In this document: positions 11,478 through 21,059 of the stretch, one piece after another
Position numbering within the stretch: the first letter of the stretch is position 1
Layout: the number at the start of each line of letters is the position of its first letter
NCBI GenBank assembly: GCA_039707465.1
Contig: CM077643.1
Location: 246,927,919 to 246,991,918, forward strand
Direction of reading: 5' to 3'
DNA: 64,000 nucleotides
Source: Rhabdophis nuchalis
Lineage: Eukaryota > Chordata > Lepidosauria > Squamata > Natricidae
Notes under the pieces: model-generated
What the model was told of the DNA's origin: nothing
The model's database searches: none
What the model saw: only the letters and a program-made list of their open reading frames with translations
Translations under genes and position numbers: made by a program

Positions 11478-12626
11478 TATTTACCTGTGTAACTAAATAC
11501 GGACATTTTACTTGCTTCGAATTTTATAAATGAGTTCCTCAGCTACATAATTCAAGCTTTATATTGTTTTTAACTAAACACTATATTAGTTATCAAAGTG
11601 AGCTTTACTTATCAAAAGTTTTCATTGATATTTAGTAGGATTCCTCACTATAATAAGAGTTCAGAAAACAGTAACAGATAACTGAGATAAAGAAGTAAAG
11701 GGAAATAACTTGTTCAGCCTTCTGAAAGAAACATACACATACACAAACACACAGAGAGAAACATATATGCAATGATATGAATTATTTAAGAGAGGCTATT
11801 CAGAGGTTAATAAGTAAGGGAAGAAATAAAAAAAGATATTTCTTATTCAGTTGCTCTGCCAATACGAACCCCGTTCTCTTTGTCATCTATCTTAGAGGTC
11901 AAGTGTATGTTTAGCACACATCCAAAGTTTCACAGCTGTTCCCCCCTCCACCCCCACCCCCAAATACCTCTTGTTCAAAGAGTTCAGAAAACAGGACAAG
12001 AAAAATTTCTGGGTATAAGACTTATTGCTGGACAGAATACATAGGCGGAACTGTATATGATTCAACAGAGGATATCTTCATATGATTCATTTCTGCATTT
12101 GTTAGTTGCATTGGTTTATTACTGGAAAATAAGTTGATAAGAAAACTCAAAGTACAGTTATTTTGTAGGTTAAGAATCTCATATAGGTCAAGTGAAAACA
12201 TTCAGGATTTTTCCCAAGGAATTTCTTTGGACCAAACTCCCAAGGCAGGAAGAGAATTATATCTTATTATAATTTGAAGTGCAATCAAGTAAAGATCTGT
12301 TCAGCCTCACTGACTTCAATGGAAGTTGTTTAAGGAATAAGAGACTGCATCTTCACATATAGTATTTATATATCTATGAAGATATGTAAAATTGAAATAA
12401 ATTTTCTGAATCAAAATTACACATTTAAACATTTAAATAAAAATGGCTTTCCCAAACAAAGTTATAGCAGCTAATACTTTGTGGGAAGTGAGGTATAACT
12501 TCATTGGAGGCATCTGTATTTTGTGAATTTGGCACTGAAAATAATAATGGAAATATATTTTATGCTGAAAAGATGAAGTAACCTAGAGAGTGAATTGTGA
12601 AATGAATATGAACACTAAAGGAGATT
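11478..12626. other. Intergenic, nothing recognised
   Basis: AT-rich. A C-rich patch lies at 11941-11965 and a short CA/GA stretch near 11730-11760. No gene or repeat family was identified. Confidence 0.5.
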
Positions 12627-13571
12627 GTAGATCGTCCTTTACTTACAATGACAATTGAGCCCAGAGTTTTGGTCTTAAGTTGTTGCAGTTGCAAGTCGAA
12701 TCACTACATGCCTGGATTCGATTTTATGACTGCTTTTGCGATGATTGTTAAGCAAGTCAGTGGCCATTAAGCAAATCACATGGCTGTTACGCAAATTCAA
12801 TGCCAACTTATGTAATGAAGATTATGTAATGTAATGTACAACTTACAACTTATGTAATGTAGAAAAGATGTGGAGACTCTAGAAAGAGTGCAGAGAAGAG
12901 CAACAAAGATGATTAGGAGGCTGGAGACTAAAACATATGAAGAACGGTTGTAGGAACTGGGTATGTCTAGTTTAATAAAAAGAAGGACCAGGGGAGACAT
13001 GATAGCAGTGTTCCAATATCTCAGGGGTTGCCACAAAGAAGAGGGAGTCAAGCTGTTCTCCAAAGCACCTGAGGGCAGAACAAGAAGCAATGGGTGGAAA
13101 CTAATCAAGGAGAGAAGCAACTTAGAACTGAGGAGAAATTTCCTGACAGTTAGAACAATTAATCAGTGGAACAGCTTGCCTTCAGAAGTTGTGAATGCCC
13201 CAACACTGCAAGTCTTCAAGAAGATGTTGTATAGCCATTTGTCTGAAGTGGTATAGGGCTTCCTGCCTAGGCAGGGAGTTGGACTAGATGACCTCCAAGG
13301 TCCCTTCCAACTCTGCTATTGTATTGTATTGTAATGAGTGTTTTCTGATGGAAAACAGCAAAAAAAAATGTTGCAAACCTGATAATGTAATCATGAATGC
13401 TGCAACTAGTTATAAATGCAGCTGGTTGCCCAGCCCCCAAAATGCAATCACATGACCCCAAGCATGTTGTGGTAGCCATAACATTGAGGAAGAGTCATAA
13501 GTAATTGTTTGAGTCTTTTGTAACTTCAGACTTTCATTAAGCAGCCAGTTGTAACTCAAGGACTGCCTGTA
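12627..13571. mobile_element. Tc1/mariner-like MITE split by a CR1 insertion
   Basis: The left part (12627-12858) and right part (13334-13571) resemble the MITE at 35102-35464: TTACTTACAATGACAATTGAGC at one end, and GTTGTAACTCAAGGACTGCCTGTA at the other. The middle, 12859-13333, is a CR1 LINE 3' end. The MITE was therefore present before the LINE landed in it. Confidence 0.6.
12859..13333 (+). mobile_element. CR1/L3-type LINE 3' end
   Basis: The plus strand encodes the CR1 C-terminal signature ([15 protein letters not shown], then [17 protein letters not shown] and a VFKKMLYSHL end). It finishes in the tail TCCAACTCTGCTATTGTATTGTATTG. It is 5' truncated, with only about 130 codons of RT left, and an internal stop interrupts the frame near 12950. 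Confidence 0.88.
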
Positions 13572-13639
13572 AAATATTAATCTAAGTATAGCCTTTTAGA
13601 AAGGAAAATTATTGAGGGCTACACACACACACCATAGCC

Positions 13640-13980
13640 ACCTGATTTCATTTCAAGCATTTGGCAACCAGCTTTGCCTTATGGCCAGTTACAGCATTCT
13701 GCCCTCATGGAATCACAATTTATGACAGTTTTTTTGCTGGGTTTGGCCTTTTTGCTAGTTTCCAGGAAAAAAAACTGCTCATAGGAATAAATGGATTCAT
13801 GTCACAACTATGTCATACACTTAATAACTGTCACATTCACTTAATGACCAGCAGATTCACTTACAGATCTCAGCAAACAAACGGTCCAATTACATGGGTG
13901 CCTCAATTTATGACCACTATGACTTATGAAGGAAATTCGAGGCTCCATTATAGTTGTAAGTCCAGAACTACCTATAGTTA
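13640..13980. mobile_element. Degenerate mariner-like MITE
   Basis: The segment ends CAATTTATGACCACTATGACTT...AGTCCAGAACTACCTATAGT and repeats 'cacttaatgacc' type phrases. These resemble the TIR and interior of the 35102-35464 element. The left boundary is uncertain. Confidence 0.4.
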
Positions 13981-13981
13981 A

Positions 13982-15131
13982 GTGGGGATGTGAATCTAGG
14001 TCCTCCATCCTTTGTTTGGCACTCTAATCACTATGCCATAATTGGCTATTAGCTTCCTAAACAATCCTGAACCACTTCATTGTTTCTGGAGATGGCATAC
14101 TGAATAACATTTTCATCATTGTGGTTTCCTGTGAACAGTTGTGTAGACATTTTGTTAAGCTTCGTTTACAATGAATAGGGGGGGGGGGGGACATTAACTG
14201 TTAAGAAGATGTCCTCCTGTTACTAAATAACACCTGTTCCCTTCACTTCCTAGACACCAGCTACTATCAGCAGATAATCTCTAACCTAAATATACATTTT
14301 GGAGTTTCCTCGTGATAAAAGAGTGTTAACACAAACAGCGAAAAGAATTGCTGCAAGTTTCTCTAAGCCAGGGGCAGCCTTGGAAACAGGAATTGAAGCT
14401 TAAGTCCTCCTCAAAGATGTACTGGTCAAAAGCCCCTTGGCTGCTCTTTGTTCCCAGAAGGCTGGAGGTAGACTAGTGGGAATGAGATGAGATAATGAGA
14501 AGAACGAAGGGGTAACTCTATCTCCATCCCATCGCTTTCGCTCTCATGCCAAATTATTCAGCCATGAGAACTTTTCTCCCTATAGGATTCAAATCCGCCT
14601 CTTCTTTTAGTAATAGTACTCCAAGAATACTTCTTGTACCAGTAGTAGTTACTACACATAATATTTACCAATGTATATAGCTTTTCTATGACAGTGGCAG
14701 ATAGCTTTAAGCATATTTACTCTAAAATACATTCCCTTGTGTAGTAAATTAGCACCCACCCCTCTCCTAGAAAAAGGAAATATTTTTAAGAAATATTAAA
14801 AAGGAAGAATTTTATATTTTCCCTTAAGGAGAAACATGCTTTTAAAGACAAAGCAGCTTCCTGCAGCTCCCTGCCCCCTCCCCTTCAGCTCCAGGGTGAT
14901 GGGATTAAGACATGGCCCTCAAGATATGAAAGGATTAGCCCTCTACCCAACTAGCAACAGAACTCACCACATGGCACCTGGGGAGATGCCAGCAAGATTC
15001 AACCAAATTTAGGATTCAAGACAATGTAGTTAGACTTGCATGGCCCCATGGGAGTCTGACAACCAATCACAATACATTTCTTAAACAGGAACAGGAAGCT
15101 CTAAGGTGGGACCCAAGAGAGGGTATAAATA

Positions 15132-15133
<2 letters not shown>
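13982..15133. other. Intergenic, includes a 13-G run
   Basis: No gene was recognised. A run of 13 G lies at 14178-14190. The remainder is unremarkable unique-looking sequence. Confidence 0.5.

Positions 15134-15182
<49 letters not shown>
15134..15182 (+). repeat. (CT)n microsatellite
   Basis: About 24 uninterrupted CT units. The minus-strand frame over it (RERERE repeats) is an artefact of the repeat. Confidence 0.95.
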
Positions 15183-15184
<2 letters not shown>

Positions 15185-16134
15185 CTCATTTTGCCCAGGA
15201 CCTCAAGCCATGTGGTCCTACCCACCATTAAACCATCTTTCCAAATAGCCTCCATGTTTCCAATGTCTTTCTCCCCACTTGGAACTAAACCCAGATGGAC
15301 ATTTCTTTCAAAACCTGTTTCTATAGCACTTGCAACCTGTTAAATGTTTTTTTTTAAGTTTGCAGCTTCAGGAAAATAACTTTGTGGTGCAGGATAAAAT
15401 AGAATAGCACACAAAACCTCCCTCTGTCACTCACACAGTCATGCTAGCAGATTTTTTCACCTCAAACGACTGAACTTTTCTAAAAGTAGATTTATAAATA
15501 ATAAATTTTATTTATATTCTCAAATATATGCATACTATATGTAATAGAGTATTCGCTTCTTTCCTTTTGAAAACACAGCAGCTTTAAATTGTATTAGTGG
15601 AACAGAACTCTACGTTTATACAGTAAAGAAAACTTACAATCAAATTTTGAAATAAATAAATAAAACCTAGTGTTTTACAATTCCAATGAGTTTGGGGCTA
15701 TTCTGCGTTTTCAATGTTTTAAAATATAATTTTCTTTTAAAAATGGTCATTGCATTGAATTGCACCTCAGTCTTTTTTGCGCATACAAAACATAGATTTT
15801 GTTTTCTTTTTATATTAAACGTGGAAGAAATCATCTCTAGACAAACTAAAGCCAATTGGTTTTATATCCAATAAAATCTATGTTAAAATCATAATTTGGC
15901 AGCCTATCAATTAGTTGCACATAAATAAGAGCACAGCCTAAGCTATAATAATAATCCTTAAATTATGATAGCCTATAGTTATTAGGTAAAATGCATAAAA
16001 TGGGGTGATAACATCAAAAGGTTTAGTGAATTAATTGCATTAAATGTTTATAATGGATTATTCATCAGGTTCTGACAAATCTTTATTGCTGCTGCACATC
16101 ATCTAGCTAACTGTATTGTGACTATGATCCATTC
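15183..16134. other. Intergenic, nothing recognised
   Basis: AT-rich DNA without a recognisable repeat or coding motif. The overlapping frames on both strands at 15667-15874 are short and have no family features. Confidence 0.5.
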
Positions 16135-16453
16135 CAGTGGTGGGATTCAAAAATGTTTGCTACCGATTCTGTGGTTGTGGCTTGGTGGGCGTAGCATGGC
16201 TTGGTGGGCGTGGTGTGGCGTGGCTTGGTGGGCATGGCAGTGGAAGGATACTGTAAAACCTCAATTCCCTGCCCACTCCAGGGGAAGGGTACTGCATAAT
16301 CCCCATTTCCTACTGATCAGCTGAGACTCGGGAGGCAGAGAATAGATGGAGGCGGGGACAGTCAGAGGTGGTATTTACTGGTTCTCCAAACTACTCAAAA
16401 TTTCCACTACTGGTTCTTCAGAACTGGTTAGAACCTGCTGAATACCTCCTCTG
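16135..16453 (+). mobile_element. hAT-type MITE (no-TA target group)
   Basis: It starts CAGTGGTGGGATTCAAAAAT and ends GAATACCTCCTCTG. A perfect 8-bp target duplication atccattc lies at 16127-16134 and 16454-16461. The interior carries tandem GTGGCTTGGTGGGCGTGG units. Close relatives are at 33578, 54678 and 25847. Confidence 0.9.
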
Positions 16454-16461
16454 ATCCATTC

Positions 16462-17035
16462 GTCTTTAAGCAACCACTGAAGATAAACTTATAACTTATA
16501 TATAACAGCTTGAGTTCCTCAAACTTTATGAAATTGACTACATATTTCCCTCATGTGTGTACCATAATGCTATGTGCTCTTTCTATATATTTTATTACTG
16601 TTACCCTTGTGCTCTGTTCCATACATACATTCCATAAATAAATAAACAAATCCCATATGCATTCGTTCTTTCCTTTTTTTTTATTGTAAGCTCCTCAGAG
16701 TTTCTAAGAAATCAAAAGATAATGCTGGAGGCGATGAATATGATGAAGATTTATTCTGTGCTGAAGAAATGTATCTAAGCATATCCACATAGTCACCAGT
16801 GGTTGAGAATCCTTACTTGTCCAAGCCTACTGACATAAAGCACTCTGGCAAGCTATTATTTTATGAGCCACAGTGGGAAACCTGGAGAGGAAAGAAAGAG
16901 AGAAATAAATATACTACATTTACTTTCACTATAGTTTTTAAAGCAAAGTTTCTGGATTCATGTTTATGCTTCCAGGTTACATTTGTATCCTGCTTTTCTT
17001 TCAAAGGACACATGACAGCATACAGCATACATGAC
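16462..17035. other. Intergenic, nothing recognised
   Basis: AT-rich sequence with a short TAAATAAATAAACAAAT patch at about 16635-16655. I see no gene. Confidence 0.5.
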
Positions 17036-17613
17036 AGATAGAATCAAGATCATGTGAAGTGTTAATACCACTTTATAATGCCTTGGTAAGGCCACACTTG
17101 GAATATTGCATCCAGTTTTGGTCGCCATGATGTAGAAAAGATGTGGAGACTCTAGAAAGAGTGCAGAGAAGAGCAACCAAGATGATTAGGGGACTGGAGA
17201 CTAAAACATATGAAGAACAGTTGTAGGAACAGGGTATGTCTAGTTTAATGAAAAGAAGGACTAGGGGAGACATGATAGCAGTGTTCCAATATCTCAGGGG
17301 TTGCCACAAAGAAGAGGGAGTGAAGCTATTCTCCAAGGCCCCAGAGGGTAGAACAAAAAGCAATGGGTGGAAACTAATCAAGGAGAGAAGCAACTTAGAA
17401 CTGAGGAGAAATTTTCTGATAGTTAGAACAATTAATCAGTGGAACAGATGTTGCCTCTAGAAGTTGTGAATGCCCCAACACTGGAAGTCTTTAAGAAGAT
17501 GTTGGATAGACATTTGTCTGAAATGGTATAGGGCTTCTTGCCTAGGCAGGGAGTTGGACTAGATGACCCCCAAGGTCCCATCCAACTCTGCTATTGTACT
17601 GTGTTGTATTGTA
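17036..17613 (+). mobile_element. CR1/L3-type LINE 3' end
   Basis: Same family as 12859-13333 and 41706-42342. The frame begins in the RT C-terminal region ([16 protein letters not shown] equivalent at about 17060-17110, with damage) and passes through [14 protein letters not shown] and [14 protein letters not shown]. It ends TCCAACTCTGCTATTGTACTG. A two-base insertion near 17452 breaks the last coding block. Confidence 0.88.
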
Positions 17614-18199
17614 AAAAGATTCTTGCCCCTTTTTATTTGAACTATAGCCTATATGATAAATTAAGCAGAAATCCAGTGCAAGAGCCCATGAACCCATTCC
17701 CAAAGCCATAATAGAATATGTCTAGTTCTGCCTTAGACTTTGGTGTTGCTCCAGCTACTATGATTTGAAAACAAAGTGATTTACGGCTAAAATTATTGGC
17801 ATATACTACAAGCCAGGAAGTGTAGCTTAGCATTGTGTAAGGATAAGGTCAGTGAATTGCCCATTCCCCCACAAACTAGAAGTATGGATCCATCATTTTT
17901 TCTAGACACACATACATTTGAAATACCTTGCAAATTCATCCATCTTTCAAATTACCTTTTCTGGATAGATTTTCTTGAATCCTTGTCCTGCAGGTTGTTT
18001 TCCCTTAGTTACAGTGTGTTTGTTATTGTCATGTAGCACTGGGCCATCCAAAGCCCACGTGTAGATCCCAAATGCATTTTCACAGTCTCCAGAGATCGTG
18101 CTGCAAAAATGTATAGGCCCATAGTCAAATTGTGCTGATATTATGATTTTTAGTATTGAAAACAAGAACTAAAAGAGTTGTATTGCCCACTGGCTTTTT
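17614..18199. other. Intergenic, nothing recognised
   Basis: No repeat family or coding motif was identified between the CR1 and the next SINE. Confidence 0.5.
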
Positions 18200-18570
18200 C
18201 TTATTTATTTTTATCCTACTTTTATTATTTTTAAAAATAACTCAAGGCAGGGAACATATATAATACTCCTTCTTGCTCCTATTTTCCCCACAACAAAACC
18301 ATGTCAGGTGAGTTAGGCTGAGAGAGAAAGTAACAGGCCCAAAGTCATCCAGCCAGTTTTCATGCCTAAGGCAGGACTAGAAGTCATGATCCCCTGGTTT
18401 CTAGTCCTAGGTTTTAACCACTAGACCAAATTGAGTCTTCTTTTAGATGTACTGTAAGTTTTAAAATTCCCTGTCTAAAAACATAAAGATTATGTCCAAC
18501 ATAGAACTTCCATATTGCCAATGTACTTGTATGGAGAAGAATATCATGTCATAGGAAAATTCCAATAGGA
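18200..18570 (-). mobile_element. Sauria-type SINE with long 5' leader, minus strand
   Basis: On the minus strand, the leader (about 18432-18565, with GGCAATATGGAAGTTC and GGGAATTTTAAAACTTAC) precedes the tRNA-like head (CAATTTGGTCTAGTGGTTAAAACC). The body and an A-rich tail at 18200-18240 follow. The arrangement matches 9590-9932 over both the leader and the SINE. Confidence 0.8.
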
Positions 18571-18752
18571 AACAAAGGCAACAACGCAAGCAAAAATTCT
18601 TACTTTGAGATCAGAGGTTTATTGTTTACTCTAATAATTTGGAACATTAGAAATGAATAGATATAAAAGATATAATAGCAATAATACACTGCATTAGCAT
18701 ATTAATGCAGAGGGCCAATAAGATATAGCAAGTCCTACAAGGACTGCTTATA

Positions 18753-18977
18753 CAGTGATCCCTCGTTTTTCGCAGTTAATGGGGACCGGAACCTTCCGCG
18801 AAAACTGAAAAACCGCGAAGTAGGATTCGCACGGAAACTTGAGTTGGTGGACATCGTTTAAAGCAAGCACTAGGGGGCGCTTGCCTCTTACCGATGCATT
18901 TTTTTTCTGTATTTTTGAAAACCCCGCGAAGCACTGAAGCCGCGAAACATGAAGCCGCGGAAAACGAGGGATTACTG
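18753..18977. mobile_element. Mariner-type MITE, complete
   Basis: Inverted repeats CAGTGATCCCTCGTTTTTCGC and GCGGAAAACGAGGGATTACTG are bounded by TA on both sides (18751-18752 and 18978-18979). The interior has no coding capacity. The short length and the TA target duplication are typical of Tc1/mariner non-autonomous elements. Confidence 0.88.
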
Positions 18978-18979
18978 TA

Positions 18980-19777
18980 AATCAAAGAGCCCCGAGCCAA
19001 TGTTGAACCCCATCCTTTATACTGTTCTTCTAACCACATACATGGTTCACACGTTCACTAACTGTCACTATCCGTGAACACCTGTGTACATTACTTTCAA
19101 TTCCTCTTTTCCAACAGTTTCATTCTTCCTGTTTTAAACGAATCCATACAAGTGCATATTTTAGAAAAACGTATTTCACCGTTAGTAACAGTTCAGCAGG
19201 ATTACAAATATTTCTGGTAAATTTTGAAATCAACCTAGCTGAAAACTTTGGTTCATATCTCTTTCTTCTGGGGCCTTCTATTATCCATAGGACTTACTGA
19301 ATCTAATAGATCAATAGGCTATATTTCTTGCTTCTCACAATCATATAGTCTTCTTCCCTGTTAAGACCATAATCTTCAGATCACTCAAAGACTAAACGTT
19401 ATTTTCTTTGGTAGGATCTGAAACAACAATTCTAACATGGGGTAGAGAAGCTGTCCAGCATTTCCCCCTTCCTATCAGTTTGTGTTTCATTTGAAAAAAT
19501 AAAATTTATTTCAGACATTCTTTCAAAGGAAATAAATGATTTTGGAATAAACCCAAGATTAAATATGATGTTCCTACATCTATTTAGCTATGGAGGTAAT
19601 CAAGGAATACAGTACGTGTGTTGTGTTATTGTTGCAGTTTTCATTGTACAGTACCAGCATTTCTCCATTTGTATGCATCCTCCTGAGTTTCTTTGCTTTA
19701 ATTAAATCCTAACGTAACATTACAGGGGAATTCTCCCAATTTCCCTGCTTGCAAAGTTTTAGGTGCTTAGCAAGAAA
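18980..19777. other. Intergenic, nothing recognised
   Basis: Unique-looking AT-rich DNA between the mariner MITE and the solo LTR. Confidence 0.5.
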
Positions 19778-19782
19778 CCATC

Positions 19783-20131
19783 TGTTAAGTTCTCAGACGG
19801 GGTTGAGAATAGAGGGAGTCCAGCCAGGGTTGCTCTAACAAAAGCCGTTTATTGTAGGCAACAGAGAAAAGCAATAACTAATTACACGTGTAGAGAATGG
19901 GCGGTAGACAGGGGCTCCCGCGTTTGACAGCTGCTTATATATGGAGCTGTCAAACGGGGAGGCAATCAGGCCGCGGCAAGAGCCGGCTTCCCGCCAGGCG
20001 CGCCTTAGCCAATCAGGCGCGACTAGCGGTTAGCCGGCCTGCTACAGCCTGTCTCCATGGCTTCAAGCGGCAGCCTGGAAGACCTGCAGCCGGTCGTAAG
20101 TCGAGACCGGTCGCAGGTCGAGGATACAACA
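19783..20131 (-). mobile_element. Solo LTR, minus strand, with 5-bp target duplication
   Basis: A 349-bp element with TG...CA ends (plus-strand TGTTAAG...GATACAACA) sits between perfect copies of ccatc at 19778-19782 and 20132-20136. On the minus strand it contains a TATA-like ATATATAAGC near 19943-19934 and then an AATAAA signal at 19853-19848, in the order expected of U3-R-U5. No internal retroviral or Gypsy region adjoins, so it is a recombined solo LTR. It is CpG-richer than its surroundings. It lies about 0.8 kb upstream of the predicted APOB transcription start, in opposite orientation. ERV or Gypsy origin cannot be decided from the LTR alone. Confidence 0.82.
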
Positions 20132-20136
20132 CCATC

Positions 20137-20830
20137 CCTTCTTGTTTTAAGTTCCACTTTTTTGGTAGGAAGGGTGGGATATAAATTCTTAGAATGGTGA
20201 ACTTGTAATGACTGCCATTTACATCCCTAGTCTGGACTACTGGTGCACATGAACTTTCTTGCCATGCAGTAAAAGGGTCTTTTAAGACTGCTCTCGTGAG
20301 ATAATCCCCCTGCAGGTAAGTCCAGTGCAAGGTTCCCATAGGAAATGGAGGGGAAAGGTGGAGCCAGAGGAGGGGCTAGTAAAGCTGGGACCAAAGCCTC
20401 TAAAAACCCAAATAAAGTGATAAATAGCTAGACAGAATCTGCTTAACAGTTGGAAAGTCCCAGATGCTTTGGGGCAGTAAGCCAACTTGGCAGATCTTTG
20501 GCAAACAGAACTGGTTGGTGGTTATACTTATAGTTGTGCTCTAGATCAAAGGATACCCTTTGGGCATTGTTTTCTACTCAGTGCTTTTAGCTAGTGCACA
20601 GAATATATTTTCTCCCTAAGTGATAGGTTCCTTTAGCTTTATAGCTAGGCATATTTTTTGCAAGCCCTTGTAATGAAATCTCCCTCATCAGTGATAAGAT
20701 GTGACTGTACAAGCGCTGCAATTTCAAAGGGCCATTCTGCTTCCCTGTGCCTTCTAACACCTGTTGGCATAGGCTGAACCAGCTCAGAGTAGCTCGCTGG
20801 GGCTATTGCAAAGAGGATGCAGGACTATAA
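20137..20830. other. Proximal upstream region of APOB
   Basis: No coding feature is seen. GAAGGGTGGGATATAAATTC at about 20168-20187 resembles an L2 LINE tail but is too short to call. Liver or intestine regulatory sites beyond the core block may lie here; none can be named by eye. Confidence 0.4.
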
Positions 20831-20849
20831 CCTTTGGACCTTTTGCAAT
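20831..20849 (+). promoter_or_regulatory. APOB: APOB proximal promoter HNF-4 and C/EBP block
   Basis: The sequence CCTTTGGACCTTTTGCAAT is the same as the human APOB promoter element at about -84 to -65 as I remember it. In human it binds HNF-4-type nuclear receptors (TTTGGACCTTT) and C/EBP proteins (TTTTGCAAT) and drives liver and intestine expression. Here it lies about 95 bases before the predicted start site, as expected. Identity is from memory of the human promoter and has not been aligned. Confidence 0.85.
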
Positions 20850-20897
20850 TTGCTCTGAACGCTCTAAACCCTTTGGCTCAGCTGCTTTGCCAGGGAG

Positions 20898-20906
20898 TAT
20901 TTAAAG
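20898..20906 (+). promoter_or_regulatory. APOB: APOB TATA-like box
   Basis: TATTTAAAG lies about 50 bases after the HNF-4/C/EBP block and 90 bases before the start codon. Transcription would start near 20925-20932, giving a 5' UTR of about 65-70 bases. Unlike the CpG-rich human promoter, this region contains very few CpG dinucleotides. Confidence 0.7.
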
Positions 20907-20995
20907 GCAGGTCCAAGTAGGGACAGTCAAACTGACTCTGTTGTTGGAGTACGAGAAGCAGAAGGGAGCAGAGCAGCCCAAGGTTGCCTTTCAAC

Positions 20996-21059
20996 ATGGG
21001 GCACCCACAGCTGTGGCCCCTGTTGCTGCTGCTACTGCTAAGCAATGAGGCTTTAACAC
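20996..21059 (+). CDS. APOB: APOB exon 1, signal peptide
   Basis: The ATG opens a signal peptide [20 protein letters not shown] with a seven-leucine core, which would direct the nascent chain into the ER. The exon ends ACA C before GTAAGT, leaving one base of a split codon, the same phase as human exon 1. The start was chosen because it is the first ATG after the TATA-like box and gives a proper signal sequence. Confidence 0.88.

Noticed and set aside
15067..15255. Minus-strand frame with RERERE run
   Set aside because: Produced by the CT microsatellite at 15134-15182.
20168..20187. L2-like tail motif GGGTGGGATATAAATT
   Set aside because: Too short and without the rest of an L2 3' UTR to call an element.
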